Counted from the stretch's first letter, positions 24,643 through 33,760 are shown. The stretch is 57,550 nucleotides of DNA from Chryseobacterium gleum (GCA_945883565.1 CAMCXO010000015.1:1-57550), one strand, 5' to 3'. The notes: generated from the letters alone by a model not told the origin. A program made the numbers and translations.

Positions 24643-25455
24643 TTATTTGGCTTGTTTTTCAAGACTGCGCAAAGCTTTTTTAACAATATAAGCCGTTTCT
24701 TTACCCAAACTTTCAGCACGCCACCGGGCGCAAAGTTTAAAAACAAAATCGGCCTGTGACTTGCTCGCATCGTTTAGCCAATTGCCAACACTGTCTTGTA
24801 CATATTTAGATGAATCAGACTTTAAAGGCTCCAATAGGTTTAAGGCTTGCTGAGGATTTTGTTTTAGAGATTCGATATGCGCACACCATACCCCTCTTGG
24901 TCGGGTGGCTTCACTTGCAAACCGTCTAATGTTTTCGTTGGCATCCAAAACCCAGGTTGATAAATGGCTGATGCTTGATTCCAAATTCATGGCAATGTCG
25001 GGTCTTATAGCCATCCATCCCACTTCTCTCACCCCAAAATGCGAATCGGCTGCAAAAGTCCGAATGTGTTTTAGTTTCTCCTGTATTTGAATTTCTTGGT
25101 TTCGACCAATGGCATAAGCTGCCCAACAGCGAACCACATCTGAGCCATGAGCCGAAATCAAGGTCATCAATTCCGGGTCGCGGTTAACTGCCGACTGCTT
25201 CATAAGGCCTATTCCAATAGTTTCTTGAAGGGTATTTACAGTTTGCTTTTTTAAGCTGTTTATTTCTTCGATTATAGGGTTTGAATAGTTTTTTCGGTTT
25301 AGAGCTTTTAAAACGTTTTCGAGCAAAAGTCTTTGATTTACCGCTAACCACTCCACCAGATTAACCGTTTCTTCTTCACCCCTGTTTAATCGTTGCAGAA
25401 CATCGTCAGGAATGTCTTTTATAGTTCTTGAGCCTTTTCTAACAGTGTTTTTCAT
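24643..25455 (-). CDS. AlkC/AlkD-like HEAT-repeat DNA alkylation repair protein
   Basis: About 270 residues from ATG 25455; an upstream TTG would add six. The protein is an all-helical HEAT-like solenoid with HFGVREVGWMAIRP, WVLDANENIRRFASEATRPR and SKYVQDSVGNWLNDASK, the pattern of the AlkC/AlkD alkylpurine glycosylase family. The N-terminal ~70 residues (TIKDIPDDVLQRLNRGEEET) are typical of these proteins in Bacteroidota. It would remove bulky or positively charged alkylated bases without base flipping. No alkylation-response gene is nearby. Whether catalytic residues are all kept cannot be judged here. Confidence 0.8.
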   Translation of the reverse strand: MKNTVRKGSRTIKDIPDDVLQRLNRGEEETVNLVEWLAVNQRLLLENVLKALNRKNYSNPIIEEINSLKKQTVNTLQETIGIGLMKQSAVNRDPELMTLISAHGSDVVRCWAAYAIGRNQEIQIQEKLKHIRTFAADSHFGVREVGWMAIRPDIAMNLESSISHLSTWVLDANENIRRFASEATRPRGVWCAHIESLKQNPQQALNLLEPLKSDSSKYVQDSVGNWLNDASKSQADFVFKLCARWRAESLGKETAYIVKKALRSLEKQAK

Positions 25456-25700
25456 TTTCCCAATTGGTGTCAAAACTGAAGAGAACTTATTTGAGTCAAA
25501 GTTTAAGGTTTACTTACTGTTTTTCGCTTAAAATTTTAAGATTTTTTGTTTCATGAACGGACTAACTCGGTAATTTGTTTTTTAATTCGATGTTATCTTC
25601 GGCAACGGGATTTATCCAGGCCGCTCCATTCGAAGGTATTGGAGGCTTTCATAGCTTGGAACCATTCTATTTAAAGGCTAGTTAAGCCATTGGAAAAATT

Positions 25701-26465
25701 ATGGAAACAACCATTGAACAAAAAATAAAACAGCACTATCCAAAAGCTGAAACAGGCGCTTTTATTACAGAACAGTATTTAGCCTACTTATCAGACCACT
25801 ATAAGGAAGACTTCAAGAAAATGTTATTTGCTACATCTGTTTGTGCCGATGACATAAATGTGTCAACCGATTTTAGACGTGTACTAACCCGCCCTTTTAC
25901 TTTAGGTGGACTGGGTGGGATTCCATTTGCGGGTTTCACCGGAATGGTGGCCTTTAGTCATCACATACCCGATAATGGGAGTGGTTTTATTTTTTATGGC
26001 CCCCACATAGGCATTACCGATGAAGGCGAGTTAGGTAAAATGCGAAGACCGGGGCAGGCAGGCTTAAGCAACAGTTGCGGGGCTTTGATGCTTGCACTTA
26101 GCCGTTTAGAGTCTGAAGATGATATTTACGTGCCTATGAATGTTGAGTACGACTATCAGCAAATATTGTTAGAGCGTACTATAATGCCTTACAAACACGA
26201 AATATTGACTTCAGAAAACAGGAAGAAGGCCATAACTGAAGTAGCCTACACGAATATTCATAGGCAACTTAATTTTCTGATTAGAAAAGCCAAAGATGAG
26301 TTCAGTTGCAACAGAATTTACCTTCTAGGGGCCATTATTATTAATACCAGTCCGGAGTTTCACGACTATGTAGAGATAAGAAACTTCGAAGTGATTGAGC
26401 TAAACCATTTAGAGCCTTTAAAATCAGAATCTATATTAGAACAAGATGCCTTCAAGGCTCTGTAG
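25701..26465 (+). CDS. LCIB/LCIC-type (theta-class) carbonic anhydrase homologue
   Basis: 254 residues. The LCIB signature is clear: FATSVCADDIN (Cys48), TRPFTLGGLGGIPFAGFTG, AFSHHIPDNG (His87/His88), FIFYGPHIGI and LSNSCGALM (Cys126). In algal and bacterial LCIB-like enzymes a Cys-His-Cys set binds zinc, and all three appear kept. No signal peptide is seen, so it is probably cytoplasmic. It would interconvert CO2 and bicarbonate, but activity is known to vary within the family. It is a single gene between the AlkC/D-like gene and a non-coding gap. Confidence 0.85.
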   Translation: METTIEQKIKQHYPKAETGAFITEQYLAYLSDHYKEDFKKMLFATSVCADDINVSTDFRRVLTRPFTLGGLGGIPFAGFTGMVAFSHHIPDNGSGFIFYGPHIGITDEGELGKMRRPGQAGLSNSCGALMLALSRLESEDDIYVPMNVEYDYQQILLERTIMPYKHEILTSENRKKAITEVAYTNIHRQLNFLIRKAKDEFSCNRIYLLGAIIINTSPEFHDYVEIRNFEVIELNHLEPLKSESILEQDAFKAL

Positions 26466-27048
26466 AAAGCCCGTTAGGCTTTTACCAAAGAAATTGAGCA
26501 ATGGAGTTGGTGGCTAATATCCTATACATGTTTTATAAATGGATTTTAAACAACTCTGTTTACTATAAGGCCATACCTAACGGATAAACTTATACCTATA
26601 AATCCACTTTAAATTTCAAAATTATGGATAAACTAACTTTGGTTTAAAGATGGATTAGTTGAAATACTGAAGAATATGGATTGATGTTGGGTTTGCTTAT
26701 TGCCCGAAGCTTTTTTGCATAGTTACCGAGCCAATTGGATTTTGCTTGGTATTTACATGGTTTTTGATGTGCCTATTGCCATAGAAATTGATCTATTTAT
26801 AGAATATTGAAAATTCTTTCCTTGGTTTCCTTATACTAGAATGGATAGAACAACAGCTCAGACAATTTGCGCAAGGGATTGCAGCGGAAAGCCCACAGCC
26901 GCCAAGGTAAATTGGTTTTGGAGATCAGCTTAATTGGCGGCGAGGACTTGGAGTGTAAAGCCCGGCCGCGAGGGGTGAGTAGGGGCCTTCGTTTTGACGG
27001 GGTTTGAACCCCGAGAGGATGCGCCCAAAAAGGTTATAAAATGGAACG
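26466..27048. other. 583-bp intergenic region with structured element and possible gene debris
   Basis: No intact gene. An orphan TAACTTTG (26634-26641) matches the -7 consensus. Around 26680-26820 short hydrophobic translations appear in shifting frames (such as NWILLGIYMVFDVPIAIEID) without a usable start, which may be a decayed membrane-protein gene. The right half carries copy B of the recurrent element (next entry). Confidence 0.45.
26871..26970 (+). repeat. Copy B of the recurrent intergenic element, with a foldable arm
   Basis: The core GCAAGGGATTGCAGCGGAAA then GCCC (26871-26894) matches copy A. It is followed by a perfect 8-bp stem GCCGCCAA/TTGGCGGC (26898-26905 with 26934-26941) around a 28-nt loop, then GGAGTGTAAAGCCCGGCC. 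The compact fold suggests an RNA or processed 3' element rather than a coding remnant. Extent is approximate. Confidence 0.45.
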
Positions 27049-28131
27049 CTAGTTCCAGCTTTGTGTTTTTTGGGTTCGAATTATGGCCAAAAGGGCGGTG
27101 GCTACCAAGTAAAAGGGATAAACAAGGGCGAGGGAAAGGTAGTGTGGTTTGGCATCGGCTCTTTTCCATTGTTGGGCGCCTGGAGCAATGATGAGGTAGT
27201 CGATTAGGGCTTTTAAGGGCCAAAGCAAAAGCCATGGGCCGGGTATTAGGCACAGTAAAAGGATGCTTAAGTTGGCGGTAAATACCAGTAGACTGGTGTA
27301 TTGGGCCATGTTGTTTTGGTAGTATTTGGCTTTGCTTCCCCAGCGAATGCGTTGATTAATAAAGGCTTTCCAGCTTTTAGGGGCATTGGTTAGCACCAGG
27401 GCTTCATCTTCAAAATACAGAGCATTGGGTCCGAATTGCTTTAGAATGGCGTGTAATACAAACACATCGTCACCACTTAAGAGTTGTAAGTTTAAATCCT
27501 GTTCGCTTAGGTTTTTACGGGTTGAGGTTCGTACGGCCATATTGGCGCCATTGGCCATGAATGGCTTTTTTAGGTAAACCCCGGCTTGTGTGGCTCTAAC
27601 CAAGGCCAGAAAATCGAGGGTAAACCAGGCATTCCACCTTTGAGGGCTATGGTTGTATACCACAGGCCCTAATACCATTTCTATTTGAGGGTTTTTAAAG
27701 GGCAGAGTCATGCTCGAAATCCAATTGGAAGGCAATTGGCAATCGGCATCTGTAAAGATTAAAATGTCGCCATCGCTGGCTTTTACCAATTGCTGTATGG
27801 CGGCTTTTTTGCCTTGTGCCGGTAGTTTGAGAAGTTTAAGAGGCAGTTTGGCAGCGTTTTGTACCAAGTATTCGGCGCTTCCATCGGTTGAACCATCGTC
27901 GGCCATTAAGAGTTCCCAATTTCCTGTGTAGGTTTGGTTTTTTAACGATTGCAGCAAAGACGGCAGTTCGTGAATGGCGTTTCTGAATGCCAGCAGAATT
28001 TGAATTTTTTTTGGTTCAAAATCCTTGTATTTTCCGTTTTTGCTTTGAGTAGCTCTCCCTTTAAGTGCCATTATAGCCTTTAGGCCCCAGAAAAGGTAAA
28101 CGAGCAACGGAATGCTTAGCCAAAATGCCAT
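27049..28131 (-). CDS. Family 2 glycosyltransferase, membrane-associated
   Basis: 360 residues. An N-terminal helix (FWLSIPLLVYLFWGL) precedes a GT-A domain with LLAFRNAIHELPSLLQSL, MADDGSTDGS, the metal site FTDADCQLP, LSGDDVFVLH and the acceptor motif QRIRWGSK. The C-terminal ~100 residues hold three or four hydrophobic helices. This resembles processive or lipid-linked GT2 enzymes that add sugars to surface glycans or glycolipids. It is divergent from ruvC with about 27 nt between starts, so their promoters overlap. Confidence 0.9.
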   Translation of the reverse strand: MAFWLSIPLLVYLFWGLKAIMALKGRATQSKNGKYKDFEPKKIQILLAFRNAIHELPSLLQSLKNQTYTGNWELLMADDGSTDGSAEYLVQNAAKLPLKLLKLPAQGKKAAIQQLVKASDGDILIFTDADCQLPSNWISSMTLPFKNPQIEMVLGPVVYNHSPQRWNAWFTLDFLALVRATQAGVYLKKPFMANGANMAVRTSTRKNLSEQDLNLQLLSGDDVFVLHAILKQFGPNALYFEDEALVLTNAPKSWKAFINQRIRWGSKAKYYQNNMAQYTSLLVFTANLSILLLCLIPGPWLLLWPLKALIDYLIIAPGAQQWKRADAKPHYLSLALVYPFYLVATALLAIIRTQKTQSWN

Positions 28132-28158
28132 GGGCGAAAATTAGCCTATTTTCGGGCT

Positions 28159-28749
28159 GTGTTAACACCAATACGTATTTTAGGCATTGACCCCGGAACC
28201 CGGATTATGGGCTACGGGATTTTGGAATTAATAGGCAAAGACATGCATTATGTGGCCCATGGAAGTGTGCATTTTAAAACAGAAGATGATTCGGTGTGGC
28301 GGTTAAAGGCCATTTTTGAGTCGGCAGTTGGTTTAATTCGTCAACATCAAGTGGTTGAATTGGCTATTGAGGCCCCGTATTATGGTAAAAACGTACAGTC
28401 GATGCTTAAACTGGGGCGCGCCCAAGGAGTGGTTATGGCGGCGGCTTTATCGGAAGGATTGAATGTGCATGAGTATGCACCGCGTTTGATAAAACAAAGT
28501 ATAACAGGCAGAGGCAATGCCTCGAAAGAGCAGGTGGCCGGTATGTTAAATCACCTTTTGAAAATGCCGAACGAAGCGGCCCGTGAATGGGATGCTACCG
28601 ATGCTTTGGCTGTTGGCGTTTGCCATGTATTGCGCGGAAACTCTGCCAATTCTGCCAATTTGGTAAACCCAAATAAAAAGGCATTGGGTTCAGGCAAGAA
28701 ATCAAGTTGGGGCGATTTCATTAAAAACCATCCTGACCGACTGGGTTAG
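28159..28749 (+). CDS. ruvC: Crossover junction endodeoxyribonuclease RuvC
   Basis: 196 residues from a GTG start. RuvC resolves Holliday junctions with RuvAB. The acidic catalytic residues are present: Asp in ILGIDPGTR, Glu in AIEAPYYGKN, and the two Asp in EWDATDALAVG. The KLGRAQGV and ITGRGNASKEQV blocks are also typical. The last ~25 residues (Lys/Ser/Asn-rich) extend past the core. Its stop overlaps that of the convergent OlsF-like gene by 4 nt. Confidence 0.97.
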   Translation: MLTPIRILGIDPGTRIMGYGILELIGKDMHYVAHGSVHFKTEDDSVWRLKAIFESAVGLIRQHQVVELAIEAPYYGKNVQSMLKLGRAQGVVMAAALSEGLNVHEYAPRLIKQSITGRGNASKEQVAGMLNHLLKMPNEAAREWDATDALAVGVCHVLRGNSANSANLVNPNKKALGSGKKSSWGDFIKNHPDRLG

Positions 28750-30611
28750 TGGGGGAGATCGGAATGGGTTTCGGCTGCCCGATCGTGAAACTTCAAGAAG
28801 GTTTCTACGCCTTCCTGAGTTAAAAAGCGGGCCAAAAGCTTTTGTTCGGTTTTGGTTAAATCAACCATAATCAATCCGTCGACCACATGGCTAAAAGCCG
28901 GGTCTACATTAAAACTCAACAAAACGCCATTGAGCTTTAAATAGTGTTTTAGGAGGGTGGGGATGCCTTTTTCATCGCGTTCAAAACCCGCAACCAATGC
29001 CGAAATACCCTCTACCGAAACCACCGATTTGCCTATTTTAGAAAGAGAGGTGCCTCTAAAACTCTCGGGGGTACGGGGGGGCTTAAGAGGGCGAATGAGT
29101 TGGGTGAGTTCTGAATTGAAATTGTGTTCTTTTAAAAAATGCAGCATTAGGTTTTTAGAGATGGTGTGGTAGGTATCGGAAATACTTACCGGACCGAAGA
29201 GGGTTTTATAATCGGGATTGAGCACTACAAATCGACCAATGCCTTTCCATATGAGGGCCAGTGCACTGTGTTTTCTTTGGTATTTGGGTTGAATAAACGA
29301 ACGGCCCAGTTCAAGGGCTTTGCCCATTTTTTTGATAAAGCTTAGCTTGAAACGAAAGAGTGTTCGGGTATAAAGGCCCGAAACGCCATGTTCGCTTACA
29401 ATTTCATCTACCAGCCCTATACGGTAAGCGCCTACCAACTCTTTTTCTTTTCGGTTCCACATAAAAAGGTGGCGGTAATAAGTATCGAATTGGTCGAGAT
29501 CGGTGCTTTTGCCTGTGCCTTCGCCTACTTCCCTGAATGTAATTTCCCGCAAGCGGCCAATTTCTTGAATTAGGTTTGGGATTTGTTTGTATTCCGCGCA
29601 GTAAATACTAAAATCGCCTTCTTCAAGCAATGTACAAGATTTGGGAAGTTTGGCAATTTCGGCTTCCAATAACTCTGGATTAATAGGCTCTACCACGGCT
29701 TTCGGTTGGGCCATAAGGGCCGAAAACCGATAGGGCAACTGCAGCTTTCGGAGCTTGTCCCAAGCTTTGTTGGGCTGCCCGAGAGCATAAGTGTGCAAGC
29801 GTAAAAATTCAGTAGCGGCTTCGTCGGTTTTGAAGGCTTTTAGCTGTTGGTGGGTTATGGCTTTGCCAATGCGCAATCGAAGAGATTTGCTACGCATTTT
29901 GAGCAATTCGCGTGCAAGCATGGCGGTTCTTAACCGGGGATGTAACAAGCCTAAAAGCTGAAAACTGAAACTGTTATGACCTTCGAAGAAAATGGGCAAT
30001 ACCTTGGCTTCGGTTTTGAGAGCGAGTTGGGCAATGTGTGGGGTCCAAGCCTTATCGGCTATGTGGAAGTGTTTGATTTTAAAGCTCGATACTTCGCCAG
30101 CCGGAAAAACGCCCAAGCAACCACCCTTTTTTAAGTGTGCCATGGCCAACCGAATGCCCTTGGTGTTTGCTTTTTTAGATTGAGGCCGCTCAAAAGGGTC
30201 AACCTGAATTATGTGGTTACTCATGCCCTCGATATTGGCTAAGAGAAAATTGGCCATTAAAAGCGAGTCGGGTCTTAGGCCTTTCAAAAATTCGCCCAAA
30301 ACAATACCATCTAAAGCACCGTAAGGATGGTTGGATACTACCAGGAGTGGGCCTTCAGTTGGAATTTTGGCAAAAGCATCGGCTTCTACTTCATATCTAA
30401 CCGATAGGGCGCCCAAAGCCCTTCTAAAAAACAAGGCATCGACTTGTTTGTTTTCTATGGCTTCGTAAACCAGGTTTTGATGTATTTGATTGATGTCTTT
30501 GGTTCCCAAAAACCGGTCGATGATTGGAAAAAACCAAAGCCTTGCCCATTTTGGCCAATGCGCAAGCAGTTCATTTAAATCGATAAGCAGCTTTGGTTCC
30601 GAATTCGTCAT
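28746..30611 (-). CDS. OlsF-like bifunctional acyltransferase (LPLAT + GNAT)
   Basis: 621 residues. The N-terminal ~280 residues are a PlsC-like acyltransferase with LLVVSNHPYGALDG and GVFPAGEVSS. Residues about 330-560 are an OlsB-like GNAT domain with REITFREVGEGTGKSTDLD, YRIGLVDEI and ELGRSFIQPKYQR. The order (O-acyltransferase then N-acyltransferase) matches OlsF, which makes ornithine lipids in some gammaproteobacteria and Flavobacterium. Aminolipid synthesis at the inner membrane is therefore likely; whether ornithine or another amino acid is acylated is not shown. It is a single gene. Confidence 0.85.
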   Translation of the reverse strand: MTNSEPKLLIDLNELLAHWPKWARLWFFPIIDRFLGTKDINQIHQNLVYEAIENKQVDALFFRRALGALSVRYEVEADAFAKIPTEGPLLVVSNHPYGALDGIVLGEFLKGLRPDSLLMANFLLANIEGMSNHIIQVDPFERPQSKKANTKGIRLAMAHLKKGGCLGVFPAGEVSSFKIKHFHIADKAWTPHIAQLALKTEAKVLPIFFEGHNSFSFQLLGLLHPRLRTAMLARELLKMRSKSLRLRIGKAITHQQLKAFKTDEAATEFLRLHTYALGQPNKAWDKLRKLQLPYRFSALMAQPKAVVEPINPELLEAEIAKLPKSCTLLEEGDFSIYCAEYKQIPNLIQEIGRLREITFREVGEGTGKSTDLDQFDTYYRHLFMWNRKEKELVGAYRIGLVDEIVSEHGVSGLYTRTLFRFKLSFIKKMGKALELGRSFIQPKYQRKHSALALIWKGIGRFVVLNPDYKTLFGPVSISDTYHTISKNLMLHFLKEHNFNSELTQLIRPLKPPRTPESFRGTSLSKIGKSVVSVEGISALVAGFERDEKGIPTLLKHYLKLNGVLLSFNVDPAFSHVVDGLIMVDLTKTEQKLLARFLTQEGVETFLKFHDRAAETHSDLPH

Positions 30612-30787
30612 ATGGGTTAAATACAGCCCTTTTTAAAAAACATAGTGTGTAATGAACAAGTTTTGGTCTAAAACCAACCGACTGCGAAAGTAAGACTTAA
30701 GGGCATTGTTCAGAATAAGTCCACTTTTAGAGGCATCTAAACCTTTGTTTTAACATTTTGGTAATTGATGAAGTGTAAATTGGCCGC

Positions 30788-31819
30788 ATGAATAAACGTG
30801 TTTTGCCTTTTTTGGCTTTCACAGCCTTGGTCTTTATGAACGCCTGCACCCGCGACCGCGATTTAAATACCAATCCGCCTATTGGTCCCGGAGACTGTAG
30901 CAACCCAGCCATGTGCTTGGTTATTAACGAATTCATGGCATCTAACTCCAATACTATTTTGAGCCCTGCTGGCCTGTACAGCGATTGGATTGAGATTTAC
31001 AATCCCAATGCGGTGGATGTAGACCTTGGAGGTTTGTATATAAGCGACGATATAAATGAACCCAACAAGCATCAAATTCCTCAGGGTTTAGGCAATGCCA
31101 CCGTGGTTCCGGCTAAGGGATTTTTACTTATTTGGGCTGATGATTCTACCGAGTTGGGACCCTTACACACCAACTTTGGCCTTTCAGCCGGAGGCGAAGA
31201 TGTGGTTTTAAGCTATAGCGATGGAGTAACCATCATAGATTCATATGTTTATGGCCAACAAAATACGGATGTTTCAACCGGACGTACTCCAGATGGTGGG
31301 GCATGGGGTATTTTAACAACGCCCAGTCCGGGAAGCAGCAATGTAAGTGGCGGAGGCGGTGGTGATTGTAATGTGCCGCGATTGTGCTTGAAATTGAATG
31401 AGTTTATGGCTTCTAACGATGCTACTATTCCAAGTCCGGCCGGTGGATTTGGCGATTGGTTTGAAATTTACAATCCAACCAATCAGGCGGTTGACATTGG
31501 CGGCATGTATGTGTCTGACGATTTGGGCAATTTGCAGAAGTATGCCATTCCAACCAATGCCCCTCAACAAACCACCATAGCGGCAGGCGGTTATATGTTG
31601 ATTTGGGCAGATAATACTGGTTTTGGTCCATTGCATACGCCTTTTGCGCTTTCTGCCTCTGGCGAAGATTTGGTACTAACCGATACCGACGGCATTACCA
31701 TTGTAGACTCCCACAGTTTCGGTCCTCAAACCTCAGATGTTTCCGAAGGCAGAGTGCCCAATGGATCTGGAGCCTTTCAAATACTGTCTGCTCCTAGTCC
31801 GGGAACAGCCAACAACTAA
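30788..31819 (+). CDS. Lipoprotein with two lamin-tail domains
   Basis: 343 residues. A lipoprotein signal ends in the lipobox MNAC. Two lamin-tail (LTD) Ig-like domains follow: CLVINEFMASNSNTILSPAG with SDWIEIYNP at about 43-165, and CLKLNEFMASNDATIPSPAG with GDWFEIYNP at about 195-340, joined by a Gly-rich linker. Bacterial LTD domains occur in secreted or surface proteins, often with nucleases or phosphatases, but no enzyme domain is present here. The two copies are strikingly alike, implying recent internal duplication. It is 10 nt from the next gene, so it leads a three-gene operon. Confidence 0.85.
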   Translation: MNKRVLPFLAFTALVFMNACTRDRDLNTNPPIGPGDCSNPAMCLVINEFMASNSNTILSPAGLYSDWIEIYNPNAVDVDLGGLYISDDINEPNKHQIPQGLGNATVVPAKGFLLIWADDSTELGPLHTNFGLSAGGEDVVLSYSDGVTIIDSYVYGQQNTDVSTGRTPDGGAWGILTTPSPGSSNVSGGGGGDCNVPRLCLKLNEFMASNDATIPSPAGGFGDWFEIYNPTNQAVDIGGMYVSDDLGNLQKYAIPTNAPQQTTIAAGGYMLIWADNTGFGPLHTPFALSASGEDLVLTDTDGITIVDSHSFGPQTSDVSEGRVPNGSGAFQILSAPSPGTANN

Positions 31820-31829
31820 TTAAAATAAC

Positions 31830-32549
31830 ATGAAAAAGGCTTGGTATGTTGGGGCGATGGCCCTAACGCTTTCTGCCCAATGCTTTGCTCAAACAGCAGG
31901 CAAGCTTGAACCCATAGACAAAGTGTATTTGAAGGTGCCTGAGCCTTCGGATATGGCATATGATGCCGAACGAAACAGCTTTTGGGTGGTAAGTGATAAC
32001 GGCATTTTGTTTGAGCTCAACACTGCTTATGAAGTGTTACGGCAAAGCGCGGAAATAGCTACAGACCTTGAAGGGGTTGCCGTTTATGGAGATTATGTGT
32101 TGTGTGTAGATGAAACCTACAGAAAGGTGCTTTTTGTAAGACGCGACAATTTGAATCTCGAAAGAGCAGTAGAGCTACCTTATTTGGGCGGTCGAAACCA
32201 AGGCTATGAAAGCTTGGCTGTTAAACCCAAGCAACAAGGGTTTTATTTAATTACCGAGCGCAATCCGATTTGGTTGATGTCGTTCGACGCGGCTTTCAAT
32301 AAGCAGGATACGCGGCGGCTCGAAATGGCTGAGGATATTTCGGCTGCTGTTTTTCACCAAGGTCATTTGTGGCTTTTGAGCGATGAAGACCGTATGGTGT
32401 TTAAGTGCGATGCCGAAGGCCAAAAAATTCTGAGTTCTTGGAAACTGGATGTTTTAAATCCAGAAGGATTGTGTTTCGATGCTTCCGGTAAAATGTATGT
32501 GGTATCTGATGATCGTGCTTTGCTTTACATCTTTCAAGCGCCAAAATGA
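31830..32549 (+). CDS. SdiA-regulated-domain secreted beta-propeller protein
   Basis: 239 residues with signal MKKAWYVGAMALTLSAQCFAQ. The body shows propeller-blade strands: PEPSDMAYDAERNSFWVVSD, ATDLEGVAVYGDYVLCVDE, YESLAVKPKQQGFYLITER, NPEGLCFDASGKMYVVSDD. The repeated E-G/E-S-x motif fits the SdiA-regulated (YjiK-like) family, related to phytase-like calcium propellers. Enzymatic activity unknown. It sits between an LTD lipoprotein and a porin and overlaps the latter by 4 nt. Confidence 0.82.
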   Translation: MKKAWYVGAMALTLSAQCFAQTAGKLEPIDKVYLKVPEPSDMAYDAERNSFWVVSDNGILFELNTAYEVLRQSAEIATDLEGVAVYGDYVLCVDETYRKVLFVRRDNLNLERAVELPYLGGRNQGYESLAVKPKQQGFYLITERNPIWLMSFDAAFNKQDTRRLEMAEDISAAVFHQGHLWLLSDEDRMVFKCDAEGQKILSSWKLDVLNPEGLCFDASGKMYVVSDDRALLYIFQAPK

Positions 32550-33718
32550 TGATGAAATCTGTTGTATTTTTTCTTGCCTTAATGTTGGTTGTTCCTGTTT
32601 TCGGGCAGTTAAGTATTGGAAACGGCGACCACAATTTGGAGTTCAGTGGTATGGTTTCGACCTATTACAATCAGCGGTTTTTAAAGTCTGACAACAACAA
32701 CCGAAATAAAGACCGTTTTAAATTGCGAGATGCACAGTTGCAGTTGGAGGGGCGCTATAAAAACTTGTATGAATACGAACTTCAAATTGACTTTGTAGAT
32801 CTGGCAGCGGCAACTGTAGGATTGGTTGATCCGGAAAACCCTGGATTAATGGATGCCTATATGGTGTATAAAGGCCTTGATTGGTTCGATATTAAAGTGG
32901 GGTATTCTAAGTTGCCGTATTCGAAATCGTCTTTAACGCCATTTATGTTTACGGCTTTTTGGCAAAGGGCGGAGCTGGTTCGGGGGGATGTTTTTAGCCG
33001 TCGTGATGCCGGGCTTACCCTTATGAAATCCATGTGGAACCAGCGCATCCAACTACAAGCCGGGGCCTATACTGGTTTGGGTGAACTTAGTTTAAGGGGT
33101 GACAACGACGCTTCTGGTGGTTTAGAATATGTAGGCCGTGTTGATTTTGCTTACCCATCGCGCTTTAGAATGCGCGACATTGATGAAAAAGTTTCGCCTA
33201 TTCCTCTTTTTAATTTGGGCGTTAATGCTCGGTATTTCAATAAAACCCAGCCCGAAGGCCGCACGCTTCCAGCATTTTCGCAGGGAGAATATGGTATAAA
33301 GGTTATAGATGGAGAACGCTTGGCCTATGGTTTCGATTTAAGTATGATGTACAAGGGGTTTTCGGCTCAATTCGAAATACACCAATTGCGTTTTACACCC
33401 AATAATGGGCAGGGTTTGCAAGGTTTAGATCCCAGTATTAGTGAAGGCTATTTTTTGGCAGGCGGCTATTTTGCCCAAACCAATTATTTTGCTAAATCAT
33501 GGAAAAGTGTATTCTCGGCCCGTTTCGAGGAGCTTGACTTGAACGATTTGGTTCCGGGTAATTCACACCGGCTATCGGTGGCGTATGCGTACCAATTGCG
33601 AGGATGGAACAGCATGCTGAAAATTCAATATTTTGGTATTCTTAAGGAAGAACTACCAATTGACCCTTTGCGCTGGACAGAACAAGTTCGCCTTGGCTGG
33701 CAATACGCTTTTAGGTAA
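32546..33718 (+). CDS. Outer-membrane porin, OprO/OprP-like
   Basis: 390 residues with signal MMMKSVVFFLALMLVVPVFGQ. The start of the mature protein (LEFSGMVSTYYNQRF, RFKLRDAQLQLEGRYK, YEYELQIDFVD) and the rest show the 16-strand pattern of phosphate-selective porin O/P, ending in VRLGWQYAFR with the C-terminal aromatic. In O/P porins the substrate is phosphate or pyrophosphate. Coupling to a propeller and an LTD lipoprotein suggests uptake of a phosphorylated or anionic substrate (inference). Confidence 0.85.
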   Translation: MMMKSVVFFLALMLVVPVFGQLSIGNGDHNLEFSGMVSTYYNQRFLKSDNNNRNKDRFKLRDAQLQLEGRYKNLYEYELQIDFVDLAAATVGLVDPENPGLMDAYMVYKGLDWFDIKVGYSKLPYSKSSLTPFMFTAFWQRAELVRGDVFSRRDAGLTLMKSMWNQRIQLQAGAYTGLGELSLRGDNDASGGLEYVGRVDFAYPSRFRMRDIDEKVSPIPLFNLGVNARYFNKTQPEGRTLPAFSQGEYGIKVIDGERLAYGFDLSMMYKGFSAQFEIHQLRFTPNNGQGLQGLDPSISEGYFLAGGYFAQTNYFAKSWKSVFSARFEELDLNDLVPGNSHRLSVAYAYQLRGWNSMLKIQYFGILKEELPIDPLRWTEQVRLGWQYAFR

Positions 33719-33760
33719 AAGCAGGGCATGCAGGGTTTATAATTGGAATTTTGCAGGCCG

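Noticed and set aside
26680-26820. Possible membrane-protein pseudogene (NWILLGIYMVFDVPIAIEID)
   Set aside because: The peptide is short, frames shift, and I cannot name a family; mentioned only in the intergenic entry.
26998-27013. Hairpin CGGGG-TTTGAA-CCCCG that on the minus strand looks like a tRNA T-arm (GGTTCAAACC)
   Set aside because: The loop is six, not seven bases when fully paired, and no acceptor, anticodon or D-arm can be built around it.
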